A DNA stretch of 46,182 nt from Trichomonas tenax (taxonomy: Eukaryota > Parabasalia > Trichomonadida > Trichomonadidae), in the NCBI GenBank assembly GCA_023091735.1, contig JALKBU010000353.1, positions 1 through 46,182 of the forward strand, in the 5' to 3' direction. Under the pieces are notes generated by a model. It was not told the DNA's origin. It was given only the letters and a program-made list of their open reading frames with translations, and did no database searches. The position numbers and the translations under genes were made by a program. This document shows positions 19,333 to 29,498 of this stretch, in pieces (the stretch's first letter is position 1; the number at the start of each line of letters is the position of its first letter).

Positions 19333-20739
19333 TCAATTCTCATTAATAACCTCATGGATCGCCTTGATGAGGTCATTGGCCTTATAATCAGCCTTTGCAG
19401 GAGTTGATGGATAACAATCAGAATTTGAGCAAGAACATTTACCGCTGTGGACCTGAATCAGATTGACTTTCGCACTTTTGGCGAATTCACTTGACCATTC
19501 ATTGCAGAAATAATCAGATGGTGATGCATCTAATAAATAATTTCCAGGTTTGAGCCAAATACCGAAAACAAGATTGGAAATATGATTTCCTACGTACACT
19601 TTAGCGTTGGAAACCATGTTTGAAGATTCTTCGAGATTAAATGAATCTTTCAAGATTGTAACATGATGCTTTGGAAATTCAGCCGTCAAAGCATCTTTAA
19701 ATTCACTGAGGCTCTCATGTAATACAATACTCTTCTGTGATGATTTGTATCTAACGAATTTCTCACGAATTAAGTTGAAATTTGACGGAAGCTTGTAAAT
19801 AGAATCTGCTGTTATATCAGCCGATTCCTTTGTATTTGACACGTAAAGATGACCGAAACAAGTGATATTATTTGATTCATGTTTAAAAATCGCTCTCTGT
19901 GTAATTTTTTGAAGCATCGTAAGATCATCAACTTCTAAGTCCGATCGTATAATGAATTCTGTTTGGTGTTGCGTAATATTGTGGGTTATCATTGTTTCAG
20001 CGATTGGAATTAACCAAAAGTAAAGCTTTTTCCACGTTTCCTGTGGTGCCCTAGATATGAGAATTGCTTTGTTATTGTTTTTGGTCAACTTCTTGTAACT
20101 CATATAATCGTTTAATGTCCAATCGTAAATTTCGACGTCAATCGGCTTGTAACCATGATTTATGGGGTGTATTGTGCCAGGATATGAAGAAAAGAATATA
20201 ATTTTTTCTTCTTCTAGGCAAATATTTTGAAATTGAGCCATATCTTCGAATGGATCATTACAATAGCTGTGGCTCGTATCTCTAGGTGGTATTTCTTTCA
20301 GATATGTATCGAATTTGAAATTATAAGATGTTAAACAAGTAACTTCAACTTTCGAAGGTCCAGCCATACAATTTGGCATTGTTAAGTTTAGAAAATGGTC
20401 ATCACGCTTTATTGCTTGTAATTCATCAGCTGAGTATCGCATTTCTCCCATTTTATTTGTGATTTTGAATCTCAAAAAGTTCGGCAAATATTCAGGAGGA
20501 TATTCTAACGACTCCTTTGACTTGAAAACGGATTTTATGACACCTCCTTCATCTTGAAAATCGAGTAATTCAACACCATCGCAATCCATGGATTCTAAAT
20601 TTTTAGAAAAAGGAGGAACAGGCGGCCCTTTGTCCAACACAACACCCAATGCCGCAGCAGCTAACAATCCGATGAGAATTATGTTCTGAATTCGAAACTT
20701 TTTCGTTGTTTTTTTCCTTTCTTCAAACTCGTCCAACAT
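19333..20739 (-). CDS. GT61-like glycosyltransferase, type II membrane protein
   Basis: 468 residues from the ATG at 20739. An upstream in-frame ATG at 20769 lies before the initiator and is not preferred. The N-terminus is a basic tail followed by a signal anchor (NIILIGLLAAAALGVVL, residues about 18-34). The lumenal part ends with the GT61 C-terminal block: VSNAKVYVGNHISNLVFGIW then LKPGNYLLDASP, the trichomonad version of the family's GxHGAxLxN...PG segment. A cysteine cluster SGKCSCSNSDCY follows near the end. Expected to act in the ER or Golgi; sugar and acceptor are unknown. It shares no more than the family core with the copy at 1-1059. It is head-to-head with the ankyrin gene at 20913. 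Confidence 0.75.
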   Translation of the reverse strand: MLDEFEERKKTTKKFRIQNIILIGLLAAAALGVVLDKGPPVPPFSKNLESMDCDGVELLDFQDEGGVIKSVFKSKESLEYPPEYLPNFLRFKITNKMGEMRYSADELQAIKRDDHFLNLTMPNCMAGPSKVEVTCLTSYNFKFDTYLKEIPPRDTSHSYCNDPFEDMAQFQNICLEEEKIIFFSSYPGTIHPINHGYKPIDVEIYDWTLNDYMSYKKLTKNNNKAILISRAPQETWKKLYFWLIPIAETMITHNITQHQTEFIIRSDLEVDDLTMLQKITQRAIFKHESNNITCFGHLYVSNTKESADITADSIYKLPSNFNLIREKFVRYKSSQKSIVLHESLSEFKDALTAEFPKHHVTILKDSFNLEESSNMVSNAKVYVGNHISNLVFGIWLKPGNYLLDASPSDYFCNEWSSEFAKSAKVNLIQVHSGKCSCSNSDCYPSTPAKADYKANDLIKAIHEVINEN

Positions 20740-20750
20740 TTTTGACCTAA

Positions 20751-20756
20751 AAGTGA
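20751..20756 (-). promoter_or_regulatory. Initiator (Inr) of the GT61 gene
   Basis: On the minus strand TCACTT fits the Trichomonas initiator TCA(+1)-pyrimidine-A/T-A/T. With +1 at 20754 the 5' leader to the ATG at 20739 would be about 14 bases, normal for this lineage. This decides the start against the Met at 20769. Confidence 0.65.
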
Positions 20757-20907
20757 GTATTCCAATCATATTTTTAACTATTTGACTTAACACATATTTT
20801 AATGAATAATAAAACTATGATTTTGCAGATTAAGATAAGAAAAATATTAGATTTAAAAGATTAAAAATTTAAAACAGAAAAAATGCTACAGTTTTCTTAA
20901 ATTTTGT

Positions 20908-20913
20908 TCATTA
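20908..20913 (+). promoter_or_regulatory. Initiator (Inr) of the ankyrin gene
   Basis: TCATTA matches the Trichomonas initiator and overlaps the ATG at 20913, leaving a leader of about three bases. Together with the Inr at 20751-20756 it makes a divergent promoter of about 155 bp. Confidence 0.65.
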
Positions 20914-22409
20914 TGGCTGATGATTATTACAGTAAGTTACGGCAGAGTGGGTTCAAATATGAACCTTTTAAGATGATTCTGATGCAAATAGACGAGCGTC
21001 CGCACGATAAAGTCGCGGCAAGCTTCAAAAGAGTCATTGAAGAAGATGCTGAGAATGGGAAAAAATTAATTAACGAAATTCTCGCATATGTTTCTATTAG
21101 AACAGATAAAATTAAGTCAATCATCGAAGTGTTTAAGCTACTATTCGAGAATATGGAAGAAAGCGCTCCAATTGCGCAATTTAACAAATCTTTATTCTCA
21201 GCCTGTTTCAAATCAGCTTCTTCATACAGAATTAAGACGCCACACTTCAATTTCCTCAGAGAAATGATGAAAGCCGGTATATATACAATTACACAAATCG
21301 GAAATAAGATTGCGAAATTTCCACACACTCAAGGAAATACGTTTTTCGTGCTATTTCTGTTTTTTGCTCCTGAATTGTTTATCTCCCGTAAGACAACATA
21401 CTCGAATACACTTGAAAGATTAACGAAATGTGATAATATCGAGAAATGCTTAAGAGAAATTGGTGATACATACGATAAATACGCACAAAACAAACATGCT
21501 TTATTGAAAGAAGTACTCGAACATGGCTCAGGACCAATTTCTATTACAGATACGATCCATAAAGACGATATTGATGGATTTGTTCAATTTATTGATGATC
21601 CTTCAAAAGCAGATAGAGTAATTGGAAAGATCCCGTTAGAAGTTCATGGATTTCTTCAAAATACGCCTTGGCTAATCGAATATTGCGCTTATTTCGGCGC
21701 ACACGAATGTATTACACATCTCATTCAGTTGGGTGCTCAGGGGCATCAAGCATGCAAATTCGCAATCGCTGCTGGACGCATTGAAACAGTGAAATTTTTG
21801 ATGTCCAAAGAGTTTGATTCATCCAAATTGGTTTCCACAGCATTGGCCACATTCAGGTACGATCTTTTAGATGAAATACACAAACTGTTAGATGATGAAC
21901 AATACAACAAACAGCTATCTTACGCCTTGTTCAAATTTGCAAGGAAAGGTGATATCATTGCAATGACATACATTCTCAATTTAGGCATTGATATCAATTC
22001 TGTTGACATTGCACGCTGCTCTGCAGTCATGTACGCAGTTAATGAAAATAACATGAAATCACTCGAATTCCTATACAATCTAGGTGCAGATATGCATCTT
22101 ACAGACATAACAGACTGGAATATACTTCATTTCTCAGCTTATAACGGAAATCTAGAATTATTCAAATTTATTTTAACAATTCCAGGCTTCAATATTAATA
22201 TGAAGACAGGATATGGAGCAACTCCACTACATCTTGCCGCTGAAAAGCATTTCCGTGACTTAATATTCTTCATTCTTGATTATCCAGATGTCCAATACGA
22301 AGTCAAAGATGCCAAGGGCAACGAGTTCATCAATTTGATCGAAAACCCAGCCCTCAAGCAAGAAATTGAAGAATATTTGGAGAAGAAACACCAATTTATT
22401 TTGATATAA
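20913..22409 (+). CDS. Ankyrin-repeat protein with DUF3447-like region
   Basis: 498 residues, starting MADDYYSKLR at the first ATG after a matching initiator. Residues 1-230 are helical and of the kind seen N-terminal to trichomonad ankyrins. Residues about 230-340 fit the DUF3447 pattern, with WLIEYCAYFGAHECITHLIQ followed by CKFAIAAGRIETVKFLM. From about 340 to 480 come ankyrin repeats with the usual motifs, e.g. SAVMYAVNENNMKSLEFLYN and GATPLHLAAEKHFRDLIFFI. No membrane segment is seen. These proteins form a very large family in Trichomonas and probably act as protein-binding scaffolds; partners are unknown. The stop reads TAAA, in keeping with the lineage's poly(A) signal. Confidence 0.9.
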   Translation: MADDYYSKLRQSGFKYEPFKMILMQIDERPHDKVAASFKRVIEEDAENGKKLINEILAYVSIRTDKIKSIIEVFKLLFENMEESAPIAQFNKSLFSACFKSASSYRIKTPHFNFLREMMKAGIYTITQIGNKIAKFPHTQGNTFFVLFLFFAPELFISRKTTYSNTLERLTKCDNIEKCLREIGDTYDKYAQNKHALLKEVLEHGSGPISITDTIHKDDIDGFVQFIDDPSKADRVIGKIPLEVHGFLQNTPWLIEYCAYFGAHECITHLIQLGAQGHQACKFAIAAGRIETVKFLMSKEFDSSKLVSTALATFRYDLLDEIHKLLDDEQYNKQLSYALFKFARKGDIIAMTYILNLGIDINSVDIARCSAVMYAVNENNMKSLEFLYNLGADMHLTDITDWNILHFSAYNGNLELFKFILTIPGFNINMKTGYGATPLHLAAEKHFRDLIFFILDYPDVQYEVKDAKGNEFINLIENPALKQEIEEYLEKKHQFILI

Positions 22410-23916
22410 ACGTTATTATTAGTGTCGGTTATAACTTTTGAGACTTTTTGATACTTTATTTTCATCTGAAAGCTTTCAAAACCATTATAAAGCATCAATT
22501 TGACATCAATATGACATTGTAAAGTATCAAATTGATAAGGATTAAGACATTGTAAATAGTCAAAGTCAGAATTCAAATAAAAGTGACACTTGGTGCTAGT
22601 ATTGGCCTGAATTTATTATGATAAAGCAAAAATAAAAAAAAATAAATGAGAACGCAATCGAACAATTGACCTTTGTCAATGAAAAATGATTTATCCAATT
22701 ATGCCACGTAATTTATATTTTTGGCAATTAAATAAATAACTTAAAATGATAAAAAAGATTACATGGCAAAATTTGTGCAAACAAAATTTAGAAAAATGCC
22801 ATTGATATGCTATTCCGCATTATATCAATTGCCACCTTTAAAGATTTTATTTTTCAATGCATATTTATTTCCAGAAACCGTTTCCTAATTCAAAATTTTA
22901 AAACAAAATATTCTTAATATTCTAGGCTCATTTAGACATAATTTTGTTTTTCTATATGGAACTTCCATGAGGTTTTGTAGATGTTGTCTAGAATCATGTG
23001 CTGGTTATTAATTCGAAGCTTTAAAAATATCTTCCAGACTTCCATCCAGATGATAGTTCCTGTCAGATGTAAAGCGCTAGTTGACAAAAACATGAATATG
23101 AGTGCATTAAAACCAGCTTCCATTACAAAACTGATTGGCTATAAAAAAATCTCAAAATCCTCTGTTTTTGTGACAAATAATAGGATTTTACAAACAAAAT
23201 GTCAAAATCTTATTCGACCAAGAAGTTTTACAAAATGGAATCTGGGAAAATCCAGAATTATTTCCAAATTTGCATCCCTAGTGATTTGTATCCACTGAGA
23301 GTGGTGCTTTATATCTAAATGATTAAAATTAATGCATTTGAAGCAGTCACTTAAAAATTAAATGTTTGCTTAATATTTAATACATAGAATCTACTCATTA
23401 TGTGCATATTAAATTTTTAATTTCGTGAACTTTTATTAATCCTATGATTTAAAAAAATTGGTGTCAAAATATTTGAAAAAATGTGTTTGATTTATTGTGA
23501 TGTTTACAAATATTAACGCAACCACCAATAACAAATCATTAAAATTAAATATGGGAATGATAAATTTATAGTTTAGAAAAAATTAGGGGTTGGCAACGAT
23601 TTGACTCAAAAATTAAACGTTTGTATCAAAAACTTTATTCATAATATTGAATACTTTACCATAATATGCATTTTGACTATAAAATATTTTGTTTACAAAA
23701 AATTTCAATCGATAAAACAAAATCATTCCAAAACCGAATTTTTAGTTATTGCATATTATAAAATTACATATTTTGTTGTCAAAAAGTTAATAATAAAATT
23801 GAGCAATTATTTCCTAATGCTAGAGTATGTAGATATATATTTGATGTACAAAATTTTGAGAGCAATAATTGAGAGTCCTCAATCAAGAAAAATTTATTGT
23901 CAAATTATTTATTTTT
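22410..23916. other. AT-rich intergenic DNA, no clear gene
   Basis: About 1.5 kb. GACATTGTAAA occurs twice (near 22512 and 22547), a one-base variant of the recurrent GACATGTAAA motif. Overlapping frames near 22930-23300 on both strands are the only longer ones and show no domain; the minus-strand one begins with a hydrophobic MEAGFNALIFMFLSTSA stretch but is only 63 codons. Nothing else recognised. Confidence 0.4.
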
Positions 23917-24375
23917 ATGAGCAGTGATTCTCAGCAGCTTTTGCGGATACTGCTGAAGGACCCATTTAACTGGGTTACGACGATGAGCGTTAACCCAAAC
24001 TCTCTTATATCGACACTGCGGAAAAATAAAGATAACGAAATTATTTTCCTTTACAATGGTGAAACACTCATTGAATCGATGAGCTTTGGTTTCTATTCGA
24101 TTTCTGACGGAAATGTGATATATTCTATTAATCCGCATGTAGAAATACCAAATTTTAGAAAAATTCGCCAAAATCACATGCAAGAAATTAGAGTCGAGAG
24201 GTTTAAGCCGATAGACAGAAGTAATGAAATATTGTTCAGTAAACCACATCTTTATAGAAAGAAGGAGGCCACATTTCTCGATGAAATCTTGGTAATGGAT
24301 AAGCCTTTTTCCTTCATGGTCGAGCCTCCTTTTCTCTCGCCGCAGAAGTTAGAAAAACCAGCAAGTATTCCTTAA
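23917..24375 (+). CDS. Small protein with a ubiquitin-like fold candidate
   Basis: Taking the ATG at 23917 (MSSDSQQLLRI) rather than upstream frame extensions gives 152 residues. Residues about 28-72 read as a ubiquitin-like beta-grasp half: a helix-like PNSLISTLRKNK, a strand EIIFLYNGETL, then a turn and FYSISDGNVIYSI. This parallels the L-x-F-x-G-K-x-L ... Y-x-I-x-D-x-D-x-I-x-x-V ending of ubiquitin-like domains. The C-terminal 70 residues are basic then proline-rich (EPPFLSPQK) and look disordered. There is no C-terminal Gly-Gly, so it would not be conjugated. The function is unknown, and the fold is inferred from sequence pattern only. Confidence 0.6.
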   Translation: MSSDSQQLLRILLKDPFNWVTTMSVNPNSLISTLRKNKDNEIIFLYNGETLIESMSFGFYSISDGNVIYSINPHVEIPNFRKIRQNHMQEIRVERFKPIDRSNEILFSKPHLYRKKEATFLDEILVMDKPFSFMVEPPFLSPQKLEKPASIP

Positions 24376-26042
24376 CCTGCTTTTTGGAATTTGTGATATT
24401 TATTGCATATTCTTGTTATCATGCAAATAAATATTAGTTTATCTCTATTTCTTAAAAACATTTGTTCCTGTTCTTCTTTATTTGGAAAATATTTTGTTCG
24501 AATTCAAAATATTGTTAAAATAAAAAATACTATATCAATTCTATTATTCAATTCGTATAGATTTGCTGTGTCAATGATAGAACGTTTGATATTTTAAAAA
24601 TAAAATTTTTCCTTAATTTTATTGGAGAAAATTTACTTTTTTGAATGTTCGTAATAGCCATTTATTAAATTTTATGAATTTTGTAATGGATACCATTCTT
24701 AATTTTGTTTGATTCCTTTATATATTTATCAAAATATTTAATATTTTCACACATAGCAAAAATATCTTACCAATGTATTAGCTGCATGAATGTCAAGTAA
24801 TTTCTAGTATGATTGAAGTCATTTGAAAATAATTTCGAAATTATTATATTCGTCTTTTTCGAAACCTTTGGATTTCGCGATATCTCAGGAAAAGCTTAGT
24901 GTAGGTTGTCCCATTCGTGCTTTTGTACTTTTGTTGAAAATAGATTTTTTATTGGTTTATCCGAGGCTTTCATCGAACACAATAAGTGAAAATAGCATTT
25001 ACATCATCAGGTTTTGCATATTTCATCATTAAATATGGATATCAAAGATAAAATAGTACAATTGAATTCTAATTATCAAGAAAAATGAAGACAGTTGAGA
25101 CAACTCCAGCAACAGCTTATATGGGTTCACATCGATGCATCCAAATCGATGATGGATAAAACAACTGTCGGTTTTCTAAACATATGGACCAAATACATTC
25201 GATATTCTATAGAATTTTGAACTGCTATTTCTTGTTCTCTATCGTTAGCTGATTAATCACTTTCATGACTTCACAAATAAGTCACAGGTGAACCAGGACA
25301 TAACTATCCGTAACTTGCTGGCATTAAAATAGCAAAGTTTTCGATTTTACTCCCAAATAAGAAATTGATATATTGAAAGAGTGCTTCTGAACCGAAACAT
25401 ATTCTCCATTTGGCACAAATCAGAGTGTTCCATATGCAGATATAGTTATCTTCAAATTATCTCTAAAAATTGAAAACCTTTTCTTATCGAAACATGACTA
25501 AATGTCATTCAGAGTCTCAAATTATCAGACGCGATTGTTGGCAGTGACAGAAAGTCCTATTGCAGGTGAGTTTAAAGGTACAAAATTATTTTTTTCCTAC
25601 ATATAAGTTAATCTTTTCCATTTAACCAACAAGCCTTATCTTTAGATGCTGCATCCAATGCTTCTGCATAACGAGCGTATACCCATCATAGTGTGTGTAT
25701 ATTTTAGAAAAAAAAATTGCATTTTCCATGATATATATCAAAATTGGTCATGTAAAATAAATTATGACATTTAAATGTTTACATCTATTACCAGGAAAAG
25801 CCCATTTGCCACGTAAAATTATAAATTTGTCTCCGCCATTTTGTTGAAAATAAGTGATCAACCCGCAATCTGAAGTGAAAATACTCTCACAATGGCCTCA
25901 AAAGTCAGCACGCTGAGCCAAACATGGCCTCGTAGCTCGAAAAAATTTTGAAAACGATATCAGTAAAGTAAACTCTTCCACCAGAGAGGATAAAACGAGT
26001 AAACGGTCGATGCAAAAATTTTAGATGCATTGAAATTATTGA
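24376..26042. other. AT-rich intergenic DNA, possible decayed coding relics
   Basis: No intact gene. The part from about 25090 to 25700 is slightly richer in G+C and shows short open pieces in one frame, such as WVHIDASKSMMDKTT, broken by many stops. It may be a very old transposase or other relic. TCATGTAAAAT near 25737 belongs to the TGTAAA motif set. Confidence 0.3.
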
Positions 26043-27996
26043 ATAGATGTAAAATATCAAAACCCGCAGATTTTGTTTTCCTCACTTGCTGCGATCGGAG
26101 TCTCTGTTGTTGTTCCATTCGACGACAGCTTCTTCGGGGTCTCGAAATATGCGACCGAATCGTTTGAGTTTCCTAAATCTTCAGATATTGTTTATACGAT
26201 AATCTTGAATTCAGACGATTTCATTTTGGCTAATGGCAGTCGTGTCCTGCAAATATACAGAAATCTACCTTCAATTCTCATCCAATCGAAGGTATAAAAC
26301 GAGGCAACAATTTTTTTTCAGGTTGTAAACATTTCTAGGCAGTGCAACACATTGGACTTTGTTATAAACAAGTATGAGAACGAAGCCATCGTCGATAATA
26401 GTATGGTTAAGCCAAATTCAACGAGTTGTGTTATATTTTCTTCTTTCTCTTTAATGAATTACAATTTTGTAGGCAAAAATATAAGCAACACATAAGATAT
26501 AAGAATAATTTCACGTTCTTCAGGCAAAACAACAGAATATAATTTCTCGATAAATTCAACACTTAAAATTTCAAAAACGAAATGCTGTGTACTCAAAATA
26601 ACACCGACAGTTAACAATTCTGTGGTAGAAATTGGCCTCTCTTACACGAATTATTACGATATTATTGCAGACGACCAAAATTCTTTCAAAACAGGTCTAT
26701 TTTACACTCCATCAATGCCGCATCTGTTTGCAGCATCACAGAACGCAGAAATTGTTTTAACAACGAAATCGAAATTAAATAACGAACAACAAGTTTTACA
26801 TCCAGGAACAATCTATCTACAGATCACCTCGAGCATAGTGTTCTCTGTTAACAAGTCATCTTTCATCACTTTCCATCCGAAGAAGGATCAAAACGATTTT
26901 GTCGCTATCGCAACAAGCCAATCAATAACACAGACAATCACAGGGGAGTCCAAAATATTGGGTGTTTTTTATCAGGAAAGTGGAATAATTAGGTTTAATG
27001 TGACAGAAAATAGCACAACATTATTTATAACTGTTTATAGCAACAGAGAGAACAGTAAGAACTGTGAAAATAGAATAATATTGCTTGGTAATACCACAGC
27101 ACTTGTTGGATCATCTGATTTCGAAACACAAAAAGAAAATATAACAGAAAAGTTAACAAATGGAAAAGCATTGTGTTTATATTCAGCATTCGTACCAGGA
27201 TACGCAAAAATGACATATTCTGCGCACGGTTCTGTAATTGCAACAACATAAGATACAGATGATTCATTTTACATTCATAATTCAACAAATTACTATCTAA
27301 GTCCATCATCGATCATAGCAACTCAATCTTCATACTCCAGTGATGATGGGTACCTCACACTAACAACGCAAAGCAATGATTATCCATTCCAATCGCGAAT
27401 CGTTACTGATGATTCGAAATCATTTGCTTCATTCATTTTATATACCAAAAGATAAGCCAAAATTCATAATAATACTTGCAGCTGTCGGCGCTGCCGCCTT
27501 TGTGCTTATCATTATATTAGCAATCACAGCATTTTGCCGCATGAAGAAAAAAGCGAAAGTTACACCTGAAGAAGAATGCGCTGATGATTCTGCAGAACAC
27601 GCATCTGATTCTTATTCATCTTCTTCAACATCAAGAAGGATGAGACTGAATGGTGCTAATGGTAACGCGAGATCATCAACTTCTAGCTTCTCATTGTTTA
27701 GATTGCCAACAACGAACTATCACCTACCGACAAATATAAATTATAACCTGCAGCAGCTACAATACGCTCCTGTACCTATCAGCCCATATACAAATATACA
27801 GCAGCCTCAGGACAATAACAAAACACCAATGTTTATGCCGCAGGACAACTCTCAGACAAGATTGGATTATGTAGTTGGTTCCATTTTAGATCCGAATGGA
27901 AATGTGAATCCATCATCATTGAACTTGCCTGATAGTGATAAATTTGATAATAGATACCCATCAGCCAATCCTTATGAGCACTCAGGAATGCTCTAA
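26043..27996 (+). pseudogene. Type I surface membrane protein gene, broken by three stops and a frameshift
   Basis: One frame stays protein-like from about 26043 to 27450 but contains TAA at 26295-26297, 26493-26495 and 27249-27251. The reading then has to shift by one base between about 27376 and 27450 to reach the last 180 codons. No ATG opens the frame. The ectodomain is rich in Ser/Thr and N-glycosylation sites (NSTS, NVTEN, NTT). Residues after 27455 give a strong membrane span (FIIILAAVGAAAFVLIIIL) followed by the stop-transfer MKKKAK, an acidic stretch and a Pro/Asn/Gln-rich tail ending YEHSGML. The tail is intact over about 150 residues. The type is common on trichomonad surfaces; no named family is assigned. 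Probably a decayed gene, since several independent breaks are present. Confidence 0.65.
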
Positions 27997-28088
27997 TTAT
28001 TTGTTTATGTAGTTTTTAAAGATTTATATTCATGAAATAACATTTTTTTTTAAAACATAAAACATCATATCCATTATATATAATAGAA

Positions 28089-29393
28089 TCACGATTTCGC
28101 GCTTTTAGATTTTGTGCTGCCTTTGCCTTTCTTGAACCTTGACTTGATGAGTTCTGGATTTGTTATCTCGATCTGTCTAAGAAGCATCTTGAAATGTCTA
28201 TCGATTTCTTTCAAGCCTGCAACTTCGAGTTCTTTCAGTTTCTTGATTGTCACAGACACAAAATCAACAATTTCAACTTGAAACGCTTGCGTCTTCTCGT
28301 TTGTCTTGACCTTATATTCTTTGACTTTAACAATTTCCTTTTTGCTATTCTCCAATCGAGAAATGCAGTCGTCTCTTATTGCGTACTTTGCAACACCTTC
28401 TTCGACAACTTTATCAATGAAACTTTGCATTCCTTGCGTGTAACCAATCCATTGGTTATAGTGTCCTAAACCTAAAGGAGAGTACAGATTATCGTCAAAC
28501 TCGCTTTGATGTTTCGTTGAGTCTTCGATTCTTTTCATAAACGAATTTCGAAGTTGGCGGGAAAGCTTATAAATTTCATGATCAAGCTGGTCCGCTCCAG
28601 GCGCTGATAGTGCTTCAATTGTGTTTTCGAGTTTAATTTCACGCTGATTTAAGAATTCGATAAATCTAATATGACAGTGTTCAGCATGCATGATTCTGTC
28701 TATGAAGGCTTGTATATCAGCAGGAATACGCGTTGGTGACGCCATCATAATGTCTCTTAAGTCTTCAATTTCCTTTTCTTCGAAGTGATTGTAAAGATGC
28801 TTAACGAATGCTCGTGTCAAAGTTGAAGAAGGCAATTTCTTGCAGTGTAGCAACAAATCGATCGTAGGATCATCGAGATCAGCTGCGATTTTGATCGGAG
28901 TTCTTCCATTTGAGTCTGGAGCCAATCTATCGGCACCACGTTCTAATAGAACTCGAACACACTCTGTTTGGTTCTGCTTTATTGCGAAATGAAGAGCAGA
29001 TCTCTTTCCAACGACCATTTTCGATTCGTATTCAAGCAAATTTTCGCAAGACTCGTAATCTCCTTTATTGATTGCATGGAAAAGCGCGATTTCTTCAGTT
29101 TTGTTTGTAACATTTGGATCAGCATCGAACTCAAGCAGCATATTTAAAGCTTCTCGATTTCCTGAATTAACAGCAGTAATTAAAGCAGGTGTTCCGCTTT
29201 TTGTCTTCGAGTTTGGATCAACACCGGATTTAAGTAGAGCCAACAACGATTTGTTCTTTTTCAGTTTTATTGCATAATGCAATGGCGGCGGTATATTTGT
29301 GCAATTTGGAGCGTATGGATCACAGCCTTTTTCGATAAGAAACTTAATAGTATCACTGTCGTTCTCGTTGATGCAAAAATAAATAAAAGTCAT
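28089..29393 (-). CDS. Ankyrin-repeat protein with helical C-terminal half
   Basis: 434 residues from the ATG at 29393. Residues 1-190 are about five ankyrin repeats, e.g. PLHYAIKLKKNKSLLALL, TPALITAVNSGNREALNMLL and SALHFAIKQNQTECVRVLL. Residues 190-420 are helical and charged and may form a coiled-coil or BAR-like bundle, and the tail is lysine-rich (KKGKGSTKSKSAKS). The gene may be longer. In the same frame an ATG at 29498 starts MSSIGELKAILDAGGDPNQ, an ankyrin-like first segment, but TAG and TAA codons separate it from 29393. So either the 5' end is broken and the protein now starts inside its first repeat, or 29498 is an upstream ORF. No signal or membrane segment. Confidence 0.75.
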   Translation of the reverse strand: MTFIYFCINENDSDTIKFLIEKGCDPYAPNCTNIPPPLHYAIKLKKNKSLLALLKSGVDPNSKTKSGTPALITAVNSGNREALNMLLEFDADPNVTNKTEEIALFHAINKGDYESCENLLEYESKMVVGKRSALHFAIKQNQTECVRVLLERGADRLAPDSNGRTPIKIAADLDDPTIDLLLHCKKLPSSTLTRAFVKHLYNHFEEKEIEDLRDIMMASPTRIPADIQAFIDRIMHAEHCHIRFIEFLNQREIKLENTIEALSAPGADQLDHEIYKLSRQLRNSFMKRIEDSTKHQSEFDDNLYSPLGLGHYNQWIGYTQGMQSFIDKVVEEGVAKYAIRDDCISRLENSKKEIVKVKEYKVKTNEKTQAFQVEIVDFVSVTIKKLKELEVAGLKEIDRHFKMLLRQIEITNPELIKSRFKKGKGSTKSKSAKS

Positions 29394-29498
29394 ATAAAAT
29401 TAAAAATGAATACCATAAGACTAATGAAGAACACCTATCAACTGATTTGGATCACCACCGGCATCGAGAATCGCTTTCAATTCCCCGATTGATGACAT

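Noticed and set aside
22932..23298. Overlapping 63- and 105-codon frames on opposite strands
   Set aside because: Neither shows a recognisable domain or initiator; overlap on both strands in AT-rich DNA is expected by chance.
26292..26321. 30-base GT...TTTTTTTTCAG segment that would remove the first TAA of the surface-protein relic, as an intron
   Set aside because: Known Trichomonas introns carry a conserved combined branch/3' signal close to ACTAACACACAG, which is absent here. The other two stops and the frameshift have no such explanation.
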